64,000 nt of DNA from Monosporascus cannonballus (lineage: Eukaryota > Ascomycota > Sordariomycetes > Xylariales), in the NCBI GenBank assembly GCA_004154925.1, contig QJNS01000028.1, positions 248,001 to 312,000 on the forward strand, in the 5' to 3' direction. The notes under the pieces are model-generated. The model searched no databases. It saw nothing but the letters and a program-made list of their open reading frames with translations, and had not been told where the DNA came from. The position numbers and the translations under genes are program-made. Each line of letters begins with the position of its first letter. The stretch's first letter is position 1. Of this stretch, positions 11,117-22,349 are shown piece after piece.

Positions 11117-13249
11117 CAGGTGAAGGCAAGGGGTTCGCTGCTATCAACTCGGAAGCATATCTGCAAACCAGAATCCCCGGTTGGTGGATAAGTCTCAATG
11201 GCTCGATGTGGTCAGTGGCAAACGAGGAACGGAACCCCTCTTGATTACTTGGATAGCGAGTTTGAGGATGGCCTAGATTCCGGGTGTGACTCTGCTGTGA
11301 ATGTACAGAGAATCAAATATTTGGGGTCGTAGCTACAGTCCTGTCACCCGGAGAATATCTTTTCCAGTTCGGTAAAACTGGGTAGTCGCTACAATAGGGG
11401 TTCACAAACGAAGGGAGCCTGGGGAAGCATCTTCACTATCTCCCGCCTAGCATCATAATTCCTAGAACATGCGGTTGTACATATGATGATGTGTGAAGGA
11501 GTATTGAATACCCCGATTCCGATTGTTCCACGGAATTCGCAAGTCTTTCCCACATCTCCCGCCCATATCGGTGCAGAATTCCATAATCTATAACACGAAG
11601 CACTCCACTCAGAGTAGTATATGTTTAAGGCAAATAACCCTATACATATAGCTTTCAACCTCTTCTCTTTCCCCTTCCATACCGCAAAGTTAATTCTTGT
11701 TTTCAATCCCTGAAGCGGAGAGTATTCCATAATAGAGTGTTGACCACCCCATTATGGGGCTTTAAGTAACATTGGACAACTGTGACAGTTAAGCTGATCG
11801 GTAGATAAGGTAACATAGAGTGTGAGAAGTGATAATTGTCTGGCTAGAATTGAGCTCCAGGGAGCGGTGGCTAAGAAGCTCTCTATATACTGTGGGCGCG
11901 CCGGAATAAGGTTCTTCCGGGGTGCTGGGAGCTTTGATGACTAACATAGATACCCCTATTCCACGACAACAACGTAGTAAATTAATTAATTAGGTGTTCA
12001 CTTAATAATAACTTCTTGAAAGTATGGTGCTGTGCAGCTAAACCGGCCATCCTTCTGATATGTCTGCATACGATGCACAGAACTGTGGCGCTGCGTAGTT
12101 CTTCAGCTAATAAATGTGCAGTTGTAGTAGGCTACTGCCACTTTGCTGTTACTAGTAACTTCGGTAGCCTCTGTGTAACTATAATATTTATAGGCTCTGT
12201 TTCTCCCACATCCGGATCCTTTCCTGGAATATTCCGTTTTCGCCTATTACTCTTTAATTTATGGATAGCCTTAGTCTCAAATGGAAACGCGACCAGACTT
12301 GCCCCCATGCTCTGAAGAGCGGGGATGTTCGGTACACCCCAGCGTTCCACCGCTCCCCAAGGAGCAGTGCCAAACCTTTAGCTCACAGACTCACAGCAAC
12401 GGGCATAAAGCCCATGGAGGAGGGTGCGCAACCCCAAGTTGAGCTTAAAAGTAACACGTAGGGTTTGCTGGATCTATGTAACAGCAACCTGTTTAAAGCC
12501 CAAGTACACAGGTACCTCACAACGGACAGCGGTTAGGCTGCCTAGGAGAAATATAAACCCGTCATCATGATACAAGAGACTAGTTACGCAATACTTACCC
12601 AAATTTAGCTTCCTAGGAAGTCAGGGATACGATCCCAGTCCTACATCAAACCCCAACAACATCTCTTGTCTTCTGTTGGAGAGGCGGAAAGCCCGTCACT
12701 TTGAGGTGAGAGGCATCGTGCTTGCTGGCATTTTAGGCCGGTGAGTCGTCACCGAGCGAATAAAACCCCATTGTTACATTATGTAGGGATTGAAGACAAA
12801 AGGATGGGCTCCCCTGCAAGGATTTCAATGTGACCTGGACGCATATGGATGAATGGGAAACCAACCCACATATCGAATCTTCCGGGGCGACTCCCTTGCA
12901 TATAACGCATGTACACACAGGGTGCCTTCACGATGCCTAGAAATATCGGCTATCTGCCATACGTACGCCCCTGGGAGACAGTTGCATTCTGTCAAGCGAC
13001 GTAAGACTTACTTGAGTCTTATGGTCTGTTTGGAGACGCCACCGAGTAGTGTATGCCACGCTTCGCCGTCATGTGCACAAATTACTAGTCGTGCAATTTG
13101 AAGTTAACGCCAACATCGCCCAGAAGCGCCCTGTCCAAGATTCTCTGTGTCCTTCAACCACCTCAGCATATCCAGAGCCTTACCTTATCAAGTGTTCAAG
13201 CAATCTCCTCTGCCCAACACTAGGCTTGTGTTTGTCAACGAGCCTAATA
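11117..13249. other. Spacer of 2.1 kb without recognised gene
   Basis: I found no supported gene. A 72-codon minus-strand stretch at 12350-12132 reads like real protein (it contains RRKRNIPGKDPDVGE) but I cannot place it and it has no ATG at its head. A 113-codon minus-strand stretch at 11730-11389 is likewise unassigned. Either may be a decayed exon. Confidence 0.3.
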
Positions 13250-14994
13250 ATGAATAGCCAGAAGGCCATCGATGCCCTACAGGGTGTTCTTCCGCCCTCC
13301 CAGTTCGCTTTGAAGGGGACGGGAAAATACGAGACCCTTAACACAGAAACTTACCAGTCTGGTCTGAATACCGATTTGCTGCCGGCATGCATATTCCAGC
13401 CTAAGTCCGCGAAAGACGTGTCGATCTTCGTTCAAACCATTAAGCCATTTGTACTCAGTGGTGATACAGCATTCGCTGTCGTGGGCGGCGGCGCCAACCC
13501 GCCCCTGGTTGCTCCAATATCCAAGATGGCATCACCCCGAATCTCGGACTTTTGACGGGAATCGTGGTCAAAGACGGCTCCGTATCTATCGGCGCTGGTG
13601 AGCGGTGGGGTCCAGTGTATGACAAGCTCGGAGAGCTTGGGCTTGCTTGCTCGGGCTCTCGGTCTTCGAAAGGTGGTATTGGAGGCCTGGCATTGGCAGG
13701 TAGATAGTCCCACATCTTGGTCAAAGACGTTTGGGTTGCTTACCAGTATCGACAGGTGGCCTATCCTTCTTTTCCTCACGCCGCGGCTTCATATGTGACG
13801 AGGCAAGGCCCTGTTGATCTTTTATTGCGAACCAAGACGCCAGCCTGAAGTATGCCCATCGATGTATCATTGTGGTGTATCTAAGGGGTAGTTCTACTCA
13901 GTAGTCCTCTAATTAACACCTTCCAGGTCATAGAGTACGAAGTCGTCTTAGCTTCTGGTGATATTGTCAACGCCAACGAGACTAGCAACGCCGACCTCTG
14001 GCGTGCGCTTCGTGGGGGCGGGAACAACTTTGGCATTGTCACCCGGTACGAGATGAGGACCTTCGAGCAAGGACAACTGTATGGAGGCAGTATCTCCTAT
14101 CAGGCTACTGAATTTCCGAACCAGATTGAGGCTTTAGTAAGCGAGCTTCAAAAGCCTGACGCATCCCACGACACGCACCTTATGATGAGCTTGGGATATA
14201 CAGCCGCCTTCGGGCCCGCACCTGTGGGGATGAACCAGACGTACTATACACGTGCGGTTGAGAAGCCACCCGTCCTAGAGCCTTTCACCTCCTTGAAAAC
14301 CCAGATCGGCGATCTCAACACGATGCGGATGCCTAGCTTGTCCGAGGCAGCAGGAGAGCAGCACGGCGACGTCCCAGCACTTCAGAGGTATGTTGCCTAA
14401 TGCCCAAATATCCGACCATTAAACAGCTCACTTTCCACTACGGATTCGATGCAAATCACGATTTCCTATCACAATATCATCTGGTAACGACGTACACTAA
14501 TTATTGCTAGGTCCGCATACATGAATGTGACCGTAAAGGCTCACGTGGACACCCTCATAGCCGGAGCTGAAATATGAAAAGCAGCCCTCGATCCCGTCAA
14601 GAACTGCGAAGGCTTGATCTGCTCCTATACTCTTCAACCTTATCCAAAGTCTTTGTTGGAAGTCTCAATGACCAAAGGGGGTAACTCCCTTGGCTTAGAC
14701 CCCTCTCTGGGCCCCGTCGTCGCCATTGCTCTTCTCATGTACTGGACCTCTCAAGCTGATGACGACGCCATCCTGGGAACCTTTCGAACAGCCATCGACA
14801 AAATTAAACAAGACTCGATTGCGAAGGGACAAGCAGTCGACCACACATATATGAATTATTCCTTCCCCTTTCAAGATCCGATCAGTTCCTACGGCGCCGA
14901 AAACACTGAGAAGATGCGTAGAGTAAGTAAAGGAGTCGACCCCGACGGTGTGTTCCAGAAAGGTGTGCCTGGCGGATGGAAGCTATTCACTTGA
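13250..14994 (+). pseudogene. Berberine-bridge-like FAD-linked oxidoreductase, inactivated
   Basis: The start at 13250 gives MNSQKAIDALQGVLPPSQ, the usual N-terminus of this fungal family (PCMH-type FAD-binding domain plus C-terminal BBE segment; many act in secondary metabolism). Recognisable parts: GCSNIQDGITPNLGLLTG, SIGAGERWGPVYDKL, GSRSSKGGIGGLALAGG, LWRALRGGGNNFGIVTRYE, and a C-terminus GVFQKGVPGGWKLFT. Introns fit at 13700-13755, 13803-13926 (GC donor, GCAAGG) and 14388-14510. Two lesions are visible. One base is missing around 13495-13506, so VVGGGAN runs out of frame before PGCSN. An in-frame TGA at 14575-14577 stands where the family has Trp (context EI-stop-KAALDPVKNCEG). Everything else is well conserved, so loss looks recent. 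Sequencing error could explain one lesion but less easily both. Confidence 0.85.
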
Positions 14995-15650
14995 GCTGGT
15001 TATCGGGGTGCTAGCGCGGACATGCATGTCCTTAGGCTTTCGCTAACTCTATCTTCTCCTTATCCAAAACTGTCCTGTTGAGTGAGCTATTTCAGTCTCC
15101 TAACCTCGTCCTTTTGGCGTCACATTACTATGTCTTTCACTAAGCGTCCTAAGTATGCACCATATATTCAGTTAGTGAAGACGGTCTAAGCATGTAAAGG
15201 ACCGAGTCATGGCATGGCCCTGATCTCGCGGTGTCTCCATAGAGGCTTTAAAGCAGTTTACAAAAGGACTTCCCATTGAATAGTCTATCCTCCATTCTCT
15301 TCGGTACGAGTCTACTCTGGAAGGCGAGGTGCCTCGAATCATGTCCCTGCCAATGATGTTCCTTTTCGCGCTTATCAGTGACCTGCCCCGTATGCACTGT
15401 AACGGCGGCTATGTGAGCTAGGGCTATCGCCAGTTCCCCGCGGGGCATCCAACCTATCGAACTGTCGGGGTCCTATTGGACTGTGCAGACGGAAGCAGGT
15501 GCATCCTATTTGTCCACAAGCCAGTACGAAACGGGGGCTTTGGAGCCGACCTGCTCGCACTCCGCGGATTACTTATGAACATATATATATATATAGTTTT
15601 ACTTCTTCGGGCTCCTATGCTTACTGCCTCTATTGCCGCTACCCGTCATC
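14995..15650. other. Spacer with short AT microsatellite
   Basis: Holds the 3' flank of the FAD oxidase relic and the upstream region of the next gene. A run of alternating AT lies at 15581-15595, about 55 bases before the start codon at 15651. No other feature was seen. Confidence 0.45.
15581..15595. repeat. (AT)n microsatellite before the DMFase-like gene
   Basis: Fifteen bases of alternating A and T lie about 55 bases upstream of the start codon at 15651, in the likely core promoter or 5' leader. Confidence 0.8.
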
Positions 15651-18186
15651 ATGGCCACCAGCGAACCCGTGATTTCGATTACGGCGACCGAGCCGCCGGC
15701 CGGCTACCCGGCTGAGATACTCGGCTACGTGGAGCCGTGGATCGCGAGTCCGGGCGAGACCGTGGCCGTCAAGGTGAGCAGTGTCGCCACCACTTGGGCG
15801 GGCTTGAAGGGTCCGAGCGATTGAGTTCTACGGGTCTAGGTGTCGTCCACCGAGCCCGAATACGCGTACCGGCTCGTCAGGGTCATCCAGGGCGTTGACC
15901 TGGAACACGCGCCGCCGCCTCAGTTCGAGGAAGTGCCAAACACGAGGGGCACAAGCCGCGGCCGCTTCCAGGTATCCCACCTGGGGTCTTACGGGATTGT
16001 CGAGGACTGGGCGCCGCAAGGGGGCGAGGGCGGCATCCGTGTCCGGCTTCACTTCCAAGCCCATCTTCCCCGGGCAGGACACCCGCAGGCGGTGATTTCA
16101 ACATTGGACGCGGAATCCCGGAGCGGGTTCTCCGCCGTTATCAATGACCAGGGCGCTATAGAGTGCTGGGTCGGCACGGCAGAAGACGTGGTGGTTAGCC
16201 CAGTTCCATTCGAGTGTCCCCTGAAGCGGTGGGTGAGCATGGATATCGCAATCGAGGGCCGCGAGCTGAAAGTCGCGCTCGAGCCCCTGCCCTACCTCGC
16301 CGAGCCCAGCACTAAAGGCATCTCCATCACGAATCAGCTCTCCTCTCCCGCCAAGCTCGGCGGCCGTAGCGCGTCCACGCTCCTATTCGCCGCCAGCTTC
16401 GCAGCATCGCCTTCCTCCGGCGCGCCGCGCCCGACGCACTTCTTCAACGGGCGCATCGACGGCCCCGTGTTCGAGACGGCGGGCCCCGCGCCGGAGCTCC
16501 TGGCACGGTACGACTTCGCGCGCAACATCCCCGAGGACCGCATCCTGGACGTCTCGGGGCGGGACCGGCACGGCCGCCTCGTGCACGCGCCGACGCGGGG
16601 CGTCACGGGGCACGACTGGGACGGGTCTGAGCCGGACTGGACGAAGGCGAAGCGCGGGTACGGGGCGATCCATTTCCACGAGGACGACCTGGACGACGCG
16701 GGGTGGGAGGCGGACTTCGAGGTCCGGCTGCCCGCGGACCTGCGCTCCGGCGTGTACGCCTTCGAGTGCACCGCGACTGGCGGTGGCGGCGGCGGCGCGG
16801 CGTCCGACATGGTGACCTTCATCGTGCGGCCGTCCGCGGAGACGAAGCCGACTGGGGCGAGGGTCGCCTTCGTGCTCAGCACGTTCACGTACCTCGCGTA
16901 CGCGAACGAGCACCTGTGGGACCCCTCGCGCGCGTCGTACATCGAGATCGGGCCCGGCTTCGACCCGGGGTCGTCGGTGCGGACGGCGGACTTCGACCGG
17001 CTGCGGCGGCGCTTGGACATCGGGCTCTCCTGCTACGACGTGCACGCCGACGGGTCGGGCGTCGTGTACTCGTCGGCGCGGCGGCCCATCGCGAATCTGC
17101 GGCCGGGCTACGTCATGTGGGCCATGGGGCGGCCGCGCGAGCTCAGCGCCGACGGCATGTTCATCGGCTTCCTGGAGCGCGAGGGCGTCGCCTACGACGT
17201 GCTGACGGATCACGACCTGCATGCGCGCGGAGCGGAGGCTCTCGCGCCGTACCACACCGTAATCGCCGGCTCGCACCCGGAGTACCCGACGCTTGAGTCG
17301 CTGGACGCGTACGAGGGCTTCGCCAGGCGCGGCGGTAACCTCATGTACCTCGGGGGGAACGGGTTCTACTGGGCGGCGGCGCTCGACGGCACGGCGCGGC
17401 CATGGCGCCTCGAGGTGCGCCGCGCCGACCAGGGCGTGCGAACGTACACGCTGCCTGGCGGGGAGCGGATAAGCAGCCTGACGGGGCAGGCGGGCGGCTG
17501 TAAGTGGTTTCTGGAGTTATTTATCTCCCCCTGTTTCTTAGTTCAAGAGCCCGAACTTCCAAGTGGAAACTTCTAGGGCTATATGGCTCCCTAACCCGGT
17601 CTTATAACTCCCGACTGTTTGCCTAATTAACCACAAAGGACAATGACTAACTCTAGATGTCGCAGTGTGGCGGAGCCGGGGGCGGCCTTCTCACGGGCTG
17701 TTCGGGGTGGGGTGCTGCGGGGAGGGCGTGGGACCGGGAGTGCCGTACCGACGGACGGTGGCGTCGCTGGATCCGGAATACGCGTGGATGTTCGAGGGAA
17801 TCGGGGCGGACGAGCTGCTGGGGACGGAGGGGCTGGGGCAGGGGGGTGGGGCGAGCGGCGACGAGATCGACAGCTTCGACGTGGCTTGCGGCAGCCCACG
17901 CTCGGCCGTGGTGCTGGCGACGAGCACAGGGCACTCGGATGCCTTCGGCATCATGCCCGAGTGCGTCACGTTCCCCATCGGCGGCGTGCTCGGGACGCAG
18001 ACGGACGAGATCCGCTCCGACGTGGTCTACTACAACACGCACGCCGGGGGCGCCGTGTTCTCGGTCGGCAGCATCAACTGGTTCAACTCGCTGGCATGGA
18101 ACGCGTACAATAACAACATTGCCCGCCTCACAGGTAATGTGTTGAGAGGTTTTATTCGTCCAAAGGAGGGAGAGCGGCAGAACTGA
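15651..18186 (+). CDS. N,N-dimethylformamidase large-subunit-like protein
   Basis: Exons 15651-15773, 15840-17499 and 17666-18186 give about 767 aa. Both introns keep frame (AVK|VSSTEPEYAYRLVR and TGQAGG|LWRSRGRPSHGLFG). The layout follows the large subunit of bacterial DMFase: an N-terminal beta-sandwich region, a LamG-like middle (FFNGRIDGPVFE ... LLARYDFARNI) and a C-terminal GATase-like domain from about residue 380 (FVLSTFTYLAYANEH, AGSHPEYPTLES, RRGGNLMYLGGNGFYW, SVGSINWFNSLAWN, NNIARLTGNVLRGF). DMFase hydrolyses dimethylformamide to dimethylamine and formate with a mononuclear iron held by Tyr and Glu. I could not map these ligands with certainty, so the substrate is unknown. No small-subunit gene is nearby. 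The coding region is markedly GC-rich compared with the DNA around it. The stop at 18186 is chosen because GNVLRGF reads straight through a GGTAAT. Confidence 0.85.
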
Positions 18187-18731
18187 ATGGCTGAGATAAT
18201 GCTGTTTGAGAAGCTGGTGTTCATTCAGGGTGTCTGATTGTCTCCTGTTCTAATGCAAATAACGGCATGCTTTATCCCATTTTAATTTTGTCTGTAGTCG
18301 AGTACAAGTCAAATGGCAGTCTGCTCGGGTTTGATAAGTACACTGTTCTCGACACGCCCCGCCTAGTGATATTGGATATAGAAAGGGGGACCAAACAGTC
18401 CACGACTCTGAAGTTTTGCTAGGAGGTGGACAAGAACCCACCGAGAGCGGCAGCAAAGAGTCTGGCTAAAGATGGGAGCAATCAAGTAGATAAATGTACA
18501 GAAGTCTTCTCGTCTATCGCACATGGCGTCAACGTCGTAGCTCCCACGACAACCTTTCGTGTTACAACAGATCAGCTGAAGATGACTTGGATATGGGGAA
18601 GAGCGCCAGCCTTATGCAAAGTGATTACGGCCTTCTTTAGGCTGAACCAGACCAACGCCGCCAATGCAATGCAATACCTCATATGAGAACAGACCCTCCC
18701 AGCCTCTCAAGGGATGAACGAGAAGGCGGTA
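18187..18731. other. Convergent intergenic spacer
   Basis: Lies between the 3' ends of the DMFase-like gene and RPC82. It holds their 3' flanks; no gene or repeat was recognised. Confidence 0.4.
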
Positions 18732-20952
18732 TTAGTAGTCGCGAAAGACAGCTACCAGGTCGTCCAGCTTGGATACCTGGCCGAGAAGTTTCTTCTCGAT
18801 CTCTAGAAACTGGCGATATTCGTTGTAGACGTCGCCCCTCAGTTTCTCTTCCTCCATTCCCTGCACGTCTTTTCGTTCGGTGACTGCTAACACGTTCCTC
18901 TTTTTTTTGCGCTCAACTTCCAGCCGCTGGAGACAACGCACCATAGATTTATAGGTGTTGTCTAGCGTCCTCTTGATCGTTCTCTCCTCGTCGAAGAACC
19001 AGAAGAAGATGGTCCGAGATGCTAGGCGCTGGTTGTCGCGCGGTACCTCTTGAACGTCAAGAATGCCGGCCATCTCCATCTCGGCCATCTTGACATGTAC
19101 ATCCGGCTTCCTCATTAAAGCAATATTCGGCAGCATCTTATCGTCAAGCTTGCCTTTCTCTCGGAGAACTCGAACAAGGCGGAGTCCCTTCCGACCGAAA
19201 GATTCCTCGATCAGGATGTCCAGTTCCATAAGCCTCAAGCGGCCCATTAGATGTTCGAAGTCGACGGTCCACTCACCCCGGTCGTTTCCTCCACAATGGC
19301 GTATAAAACCCTCCTTGCTCTCGGCGAGGAGCAGTAGATGTTGCCGCATCTGGCGCATCCGCTGCGCACGGACCGACCCGGCGTCGTCTGAGCGGGCTTC
19401 CCCTCCGTTGACGCCATTCGTACCCGGTTTTGACTGGGTGAAGTCTCCAGAAAATCCATTGGCTCCGAACCCGACCTCGTCACTGCGATCGTAGTCCTCG
19501 TCATCGGATCCCATGATTTCGTCTCCGGCCTCTAGACTAGACTGTAGTATTGACGCTTTGGGTTTTGGAGGGAACCTTCGGATTTTCTCTGCGCAGTGCT
19601 GGTCTATCATCCCTGCCGCTGGAATACCGATCCCGGTGGAGACATCTATAGATGGACTCAGGTGTTCGAATATTTCAATTGTATTGACCGACGATCCGGT
19701 GAAAGTATCGCCGTCATCCTCGGTCTTCGTCATTGGATCGACCTGACAACGATTGATCTTTTTGCCCAAAGCCGTAAGCAAGGTCGCGTACACCTGCGCA
19801 GTGGTCTCCCCAATCAGGTCCTCGACGTATCGTGCCAGCTTGGAGTTACGAAGCTCAACGAGACATTTGTCGTAATTGACTCGGATAGCAACATCGAGCT
19901 GAAAGACCCGTTAGCGAACATTTCTAGGGCGTTTCCCTTGCTTAAAAAACCCACGTGCTCCATTAGTAAGTCCACCGCACCAGCCCCTGAGGCTCCATTC
20001 GACATGGCACTGCCATTAAGTAGTCTTCTACGCTTGACACTGGCTTCGTGGTCGAATTCGCTCTCGAGGCGTCTTTTCAAGGACGTGCGGCTCTGCTGAA
20101 ATTCATCCGCCTTTTTTGCGACTGCCGTCTCAAGCTCGCGCTTCTGCTTTATCCCACGTATGCCAGCTGGAAAATCGTTCCTCAGGACTTCTTGCTCTAT
20201 AGCAGTCTTCAAATCTGTGGGCGACTGAAACATCATGGAGGAGACCGGTTCGAGTATGCCGGCAGCAAGTAGGCGGGCCAGATGGAAGTAGGCCTGTGCG
20301 ATAGGATCTTTCTCGTCTTCTTCACTAGCGAAGCCATTGACACTAGAGCCATTGACCCCATTCACATGGGTACCATCCGCATTAAGACCATGGTCATCGT
20401 CCTCATCGTGCTCATCTTTCACAACTCCATTGACAGGCTTGTTCCCTCCGCTTGGGGCTTTGTTCTTGTATGCTTCGACCAGGTCTGACATCTTTATATG
20501 ACCCAACACCAGTACATCCTGGACGAGGCCTTTGGCAATGTCGCCATAGTTCTCGCGAACCATTTCCAGGATCTTCCCACTCCGTACGAGATTGTAAACA
20601 ACATCAGGGTTCGCGTCATAGTAGGTAATAGACGAGTCCGGGTCTGATAGGTGGAAAACGGCGTTCTGCTGGACAAGTACAGCGAGACCATGGCGAACTT
20701 GTCGCTGGTTCAAAGCGGTATGGACGGCTAATTGCGCGGTAGTCGACCTGCCTTTAATGAACAGGGCTGAGATTATGCGCTATGATTGATATAGAGAACA
20801 CGTTAGTTCTAGGGTCGCTAGATGTAGAAACACCAAACACCAGCTATTGGAGAATACTAATCGAAGGTGAATATACATACCGAGGGTAGTTGGCCGTATA
20901 TTTCGCTAACAAGCAGAACGCAAAGCTCTGCAACGTTTTTTGTCTGCGCCAT
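18732..20952 (-). CDS. RPC82: RNA polymerase III subunit RPC82 (C82/RPC3)
   Basis: Exons 20952-20881, 20779-19955 and 19898-18732 encode about 687 aa, close to the family's usual length. Introns of 101 and 56 nt are in phase: GQLPS|RIISALFIKGRST and LLMEH|LDVAIRVNYDKC. RPC82 belongs to the Pol III-specific C82-C34-C31 subcomplex that helps open promoters of tRNA and 5S genes in the nucleus. Visible features: N-terminal winged-helix segment TTAQLAVHTALNQRQVRHGLAVLVQQN, the RVNYDKC block, an acidic Asp/Gly/Asn-rich insertion (DEDYDRSDEVGF), EWTVDFEHLMGRLRLME, and QEVPRDNQRLASRTIFFWFFDEE, with a coiled C-terminal stretch. The leader just upstream of ATG carries five GACT units. It appears intact. 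Confidence 0.95.
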
Positions 20953-20962
20953 AGTGAGTAGG

Positions 20963-20982
20963 AGTCAGTCAGTCAGTCAGTC
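20963..20982. repeat. (AGTC)5 microsatellite in RPC82 leader
   Basis: Five perfect AGTC units end about 10 bases upstream of the RPC82 start codon (minus strand). The run is likely transcribed as 5' untranslated sequence. Its effect is unknown. Confidence 0.8.
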
Positions 20983-22349
20983 AACCGGTCTGTCAATCAT
21001 AGGCGCAAAATCTCGTCGGGGCGAGTTTGCGCCGGGGCATGTTCGAGGGGAAGGATATCATCTCGAGAGTTGACTCACCACTAACATGACTGTGCCTGCA
21101 ATCTGAACTGTTAATGCGACTGCACTGCGACGCGACTCTGGCGGCGATAAGTAACTTAAGTGATGATATGATTCAATCGTCCTTAGGTGGAGGAGTTGGC
21201 TACTAGAGATCCTCTCACTATCTCTAGAGCTGCCACAATTGCTACCGCGCTGTCATTTATAAACTGGAGAGCGACGTTCTTCTCTCCCCAGGCAATAAAT
21301 AAGACTTGAGTTTTGAGGTGGGTTGGAGAAGGAAAAGGCTGGAGGGGGACAAGTTCTGCACGGTTGATCAATCGCATGCAACTATCCTTTCTTTGGAGAA
21401 GGTCAATAGTTTCTATGGCGGGGTCTAGACTCCGCAGCATGTATCCTGCAATACGAAGTTAGTTACTTGGCTAATAATAAGAGTTAAGTCTTGCCTGCGC
21501 GGAGATTTCTCCCCGTCAAGAATCAAAAATTTTGACCCAGTCGCCGATTCGAGCTAGTGCAGTAAACCGAATAAATGGAATTCGCGTGCCGCTGCCATAG
21601 AGGCCGCTTTCTGCAGCGTCCTGATCCTCTAAGTCCCGCCCTCGCCGTCAACGGTGGCCGGGTGGTTCGTGCACGCCCCACATGAACATACCCCTCGATG
21701 TCTAAGGTCGGGCCGGACTGAGTCCTACCAAAATCACAACACCGTTTCCGAGAACATTCTTCTCCTCGCACGATGCAGGTCCGCGGTTGTGGTCGTCTGT
21801 GGTTGTGGTCGTCCGTGGTCAGAAGGGGGCCGGGGTCCCATCACACTCTACAGCAGCGGCCGGCACTACGAGAGAATCAGCGTTAGGATGGAAATCGATC
21901 CAGCCAGCGAGGGCGAAGTCAGGAGTACATGCGCGATCGATGCTCGCCATGAAATGCGTTCCATCCAGGAATCTTGGCTAGCAAAACGCGACAAGCTGCT
22001 AGTCTTCTCCTCCGACGAGGACCCGGCGTATCGCGAGGCTAAACGCCTTTGCTTGCGAAGCATTTTGGGAGCATTTGACCAGATACGGCAGCTATTCCAT
22101 GCCTCTACTGTGATTAAAAGAACTTCAACTCTTCGTGTTATGGATCCTACCCTACGGTTTGATTCCCGGCGAAGAACGTCATGCCACCACATCCGTATTC
22201 CATTATATATGCAGAACAGGCCATATTTCGAAAGCATCCAGTGCATTTCAAAGCTAAGCCACAAACGCCGCACTTCTCTCTTCTATTTCCGTCCTTTGGT
22301 AGACATTCCCGGACAGAGTCTCAACGCAGTCCAGCTACCCTGACATTCC
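20983..22349. other. Spacer with unassigned short ORFs
   Basis: Contains the RPC82 upstream region. A minus-strand ORF at 21440-21183 (85 codons, real ATG) and a plus-strand stretch at 21654-22343 (no ATG at its head) are open, but neither matches anything I recognise. Nothing else was seen. Confidence 0.35.

Noticed and set aside
12132..12350. 72-codon minus-strand peptide containing RRKRNIPGKDPD
   Set aside because: It reads like protein, but I cannot assign a family, start codon or flanking exon. It is mentioned only as unassigned.
16383..17276. Long antisense frames (up to about 297 codons) across the DMFase-like gene
   Set aside because: They mirror a GC-rich coding exon, contain Arg/Pro/Ala-rich low-complexity translation and have no family motifs.
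18130..18140. GGTAAT as a donor for a further intron at the end of the DMFase-like gene
   Set aside because: Reading through gives GNVLRGF, which continues the conserved C-terminus, and a stop follows soon after.
21654..22343. 229-codon plus-strand open frame
   Set aside because: It begins at a non-ATG codon, its translation has no recognisable motif, and it overlaps the end of the GMP synthase relic. Not called as a gene.
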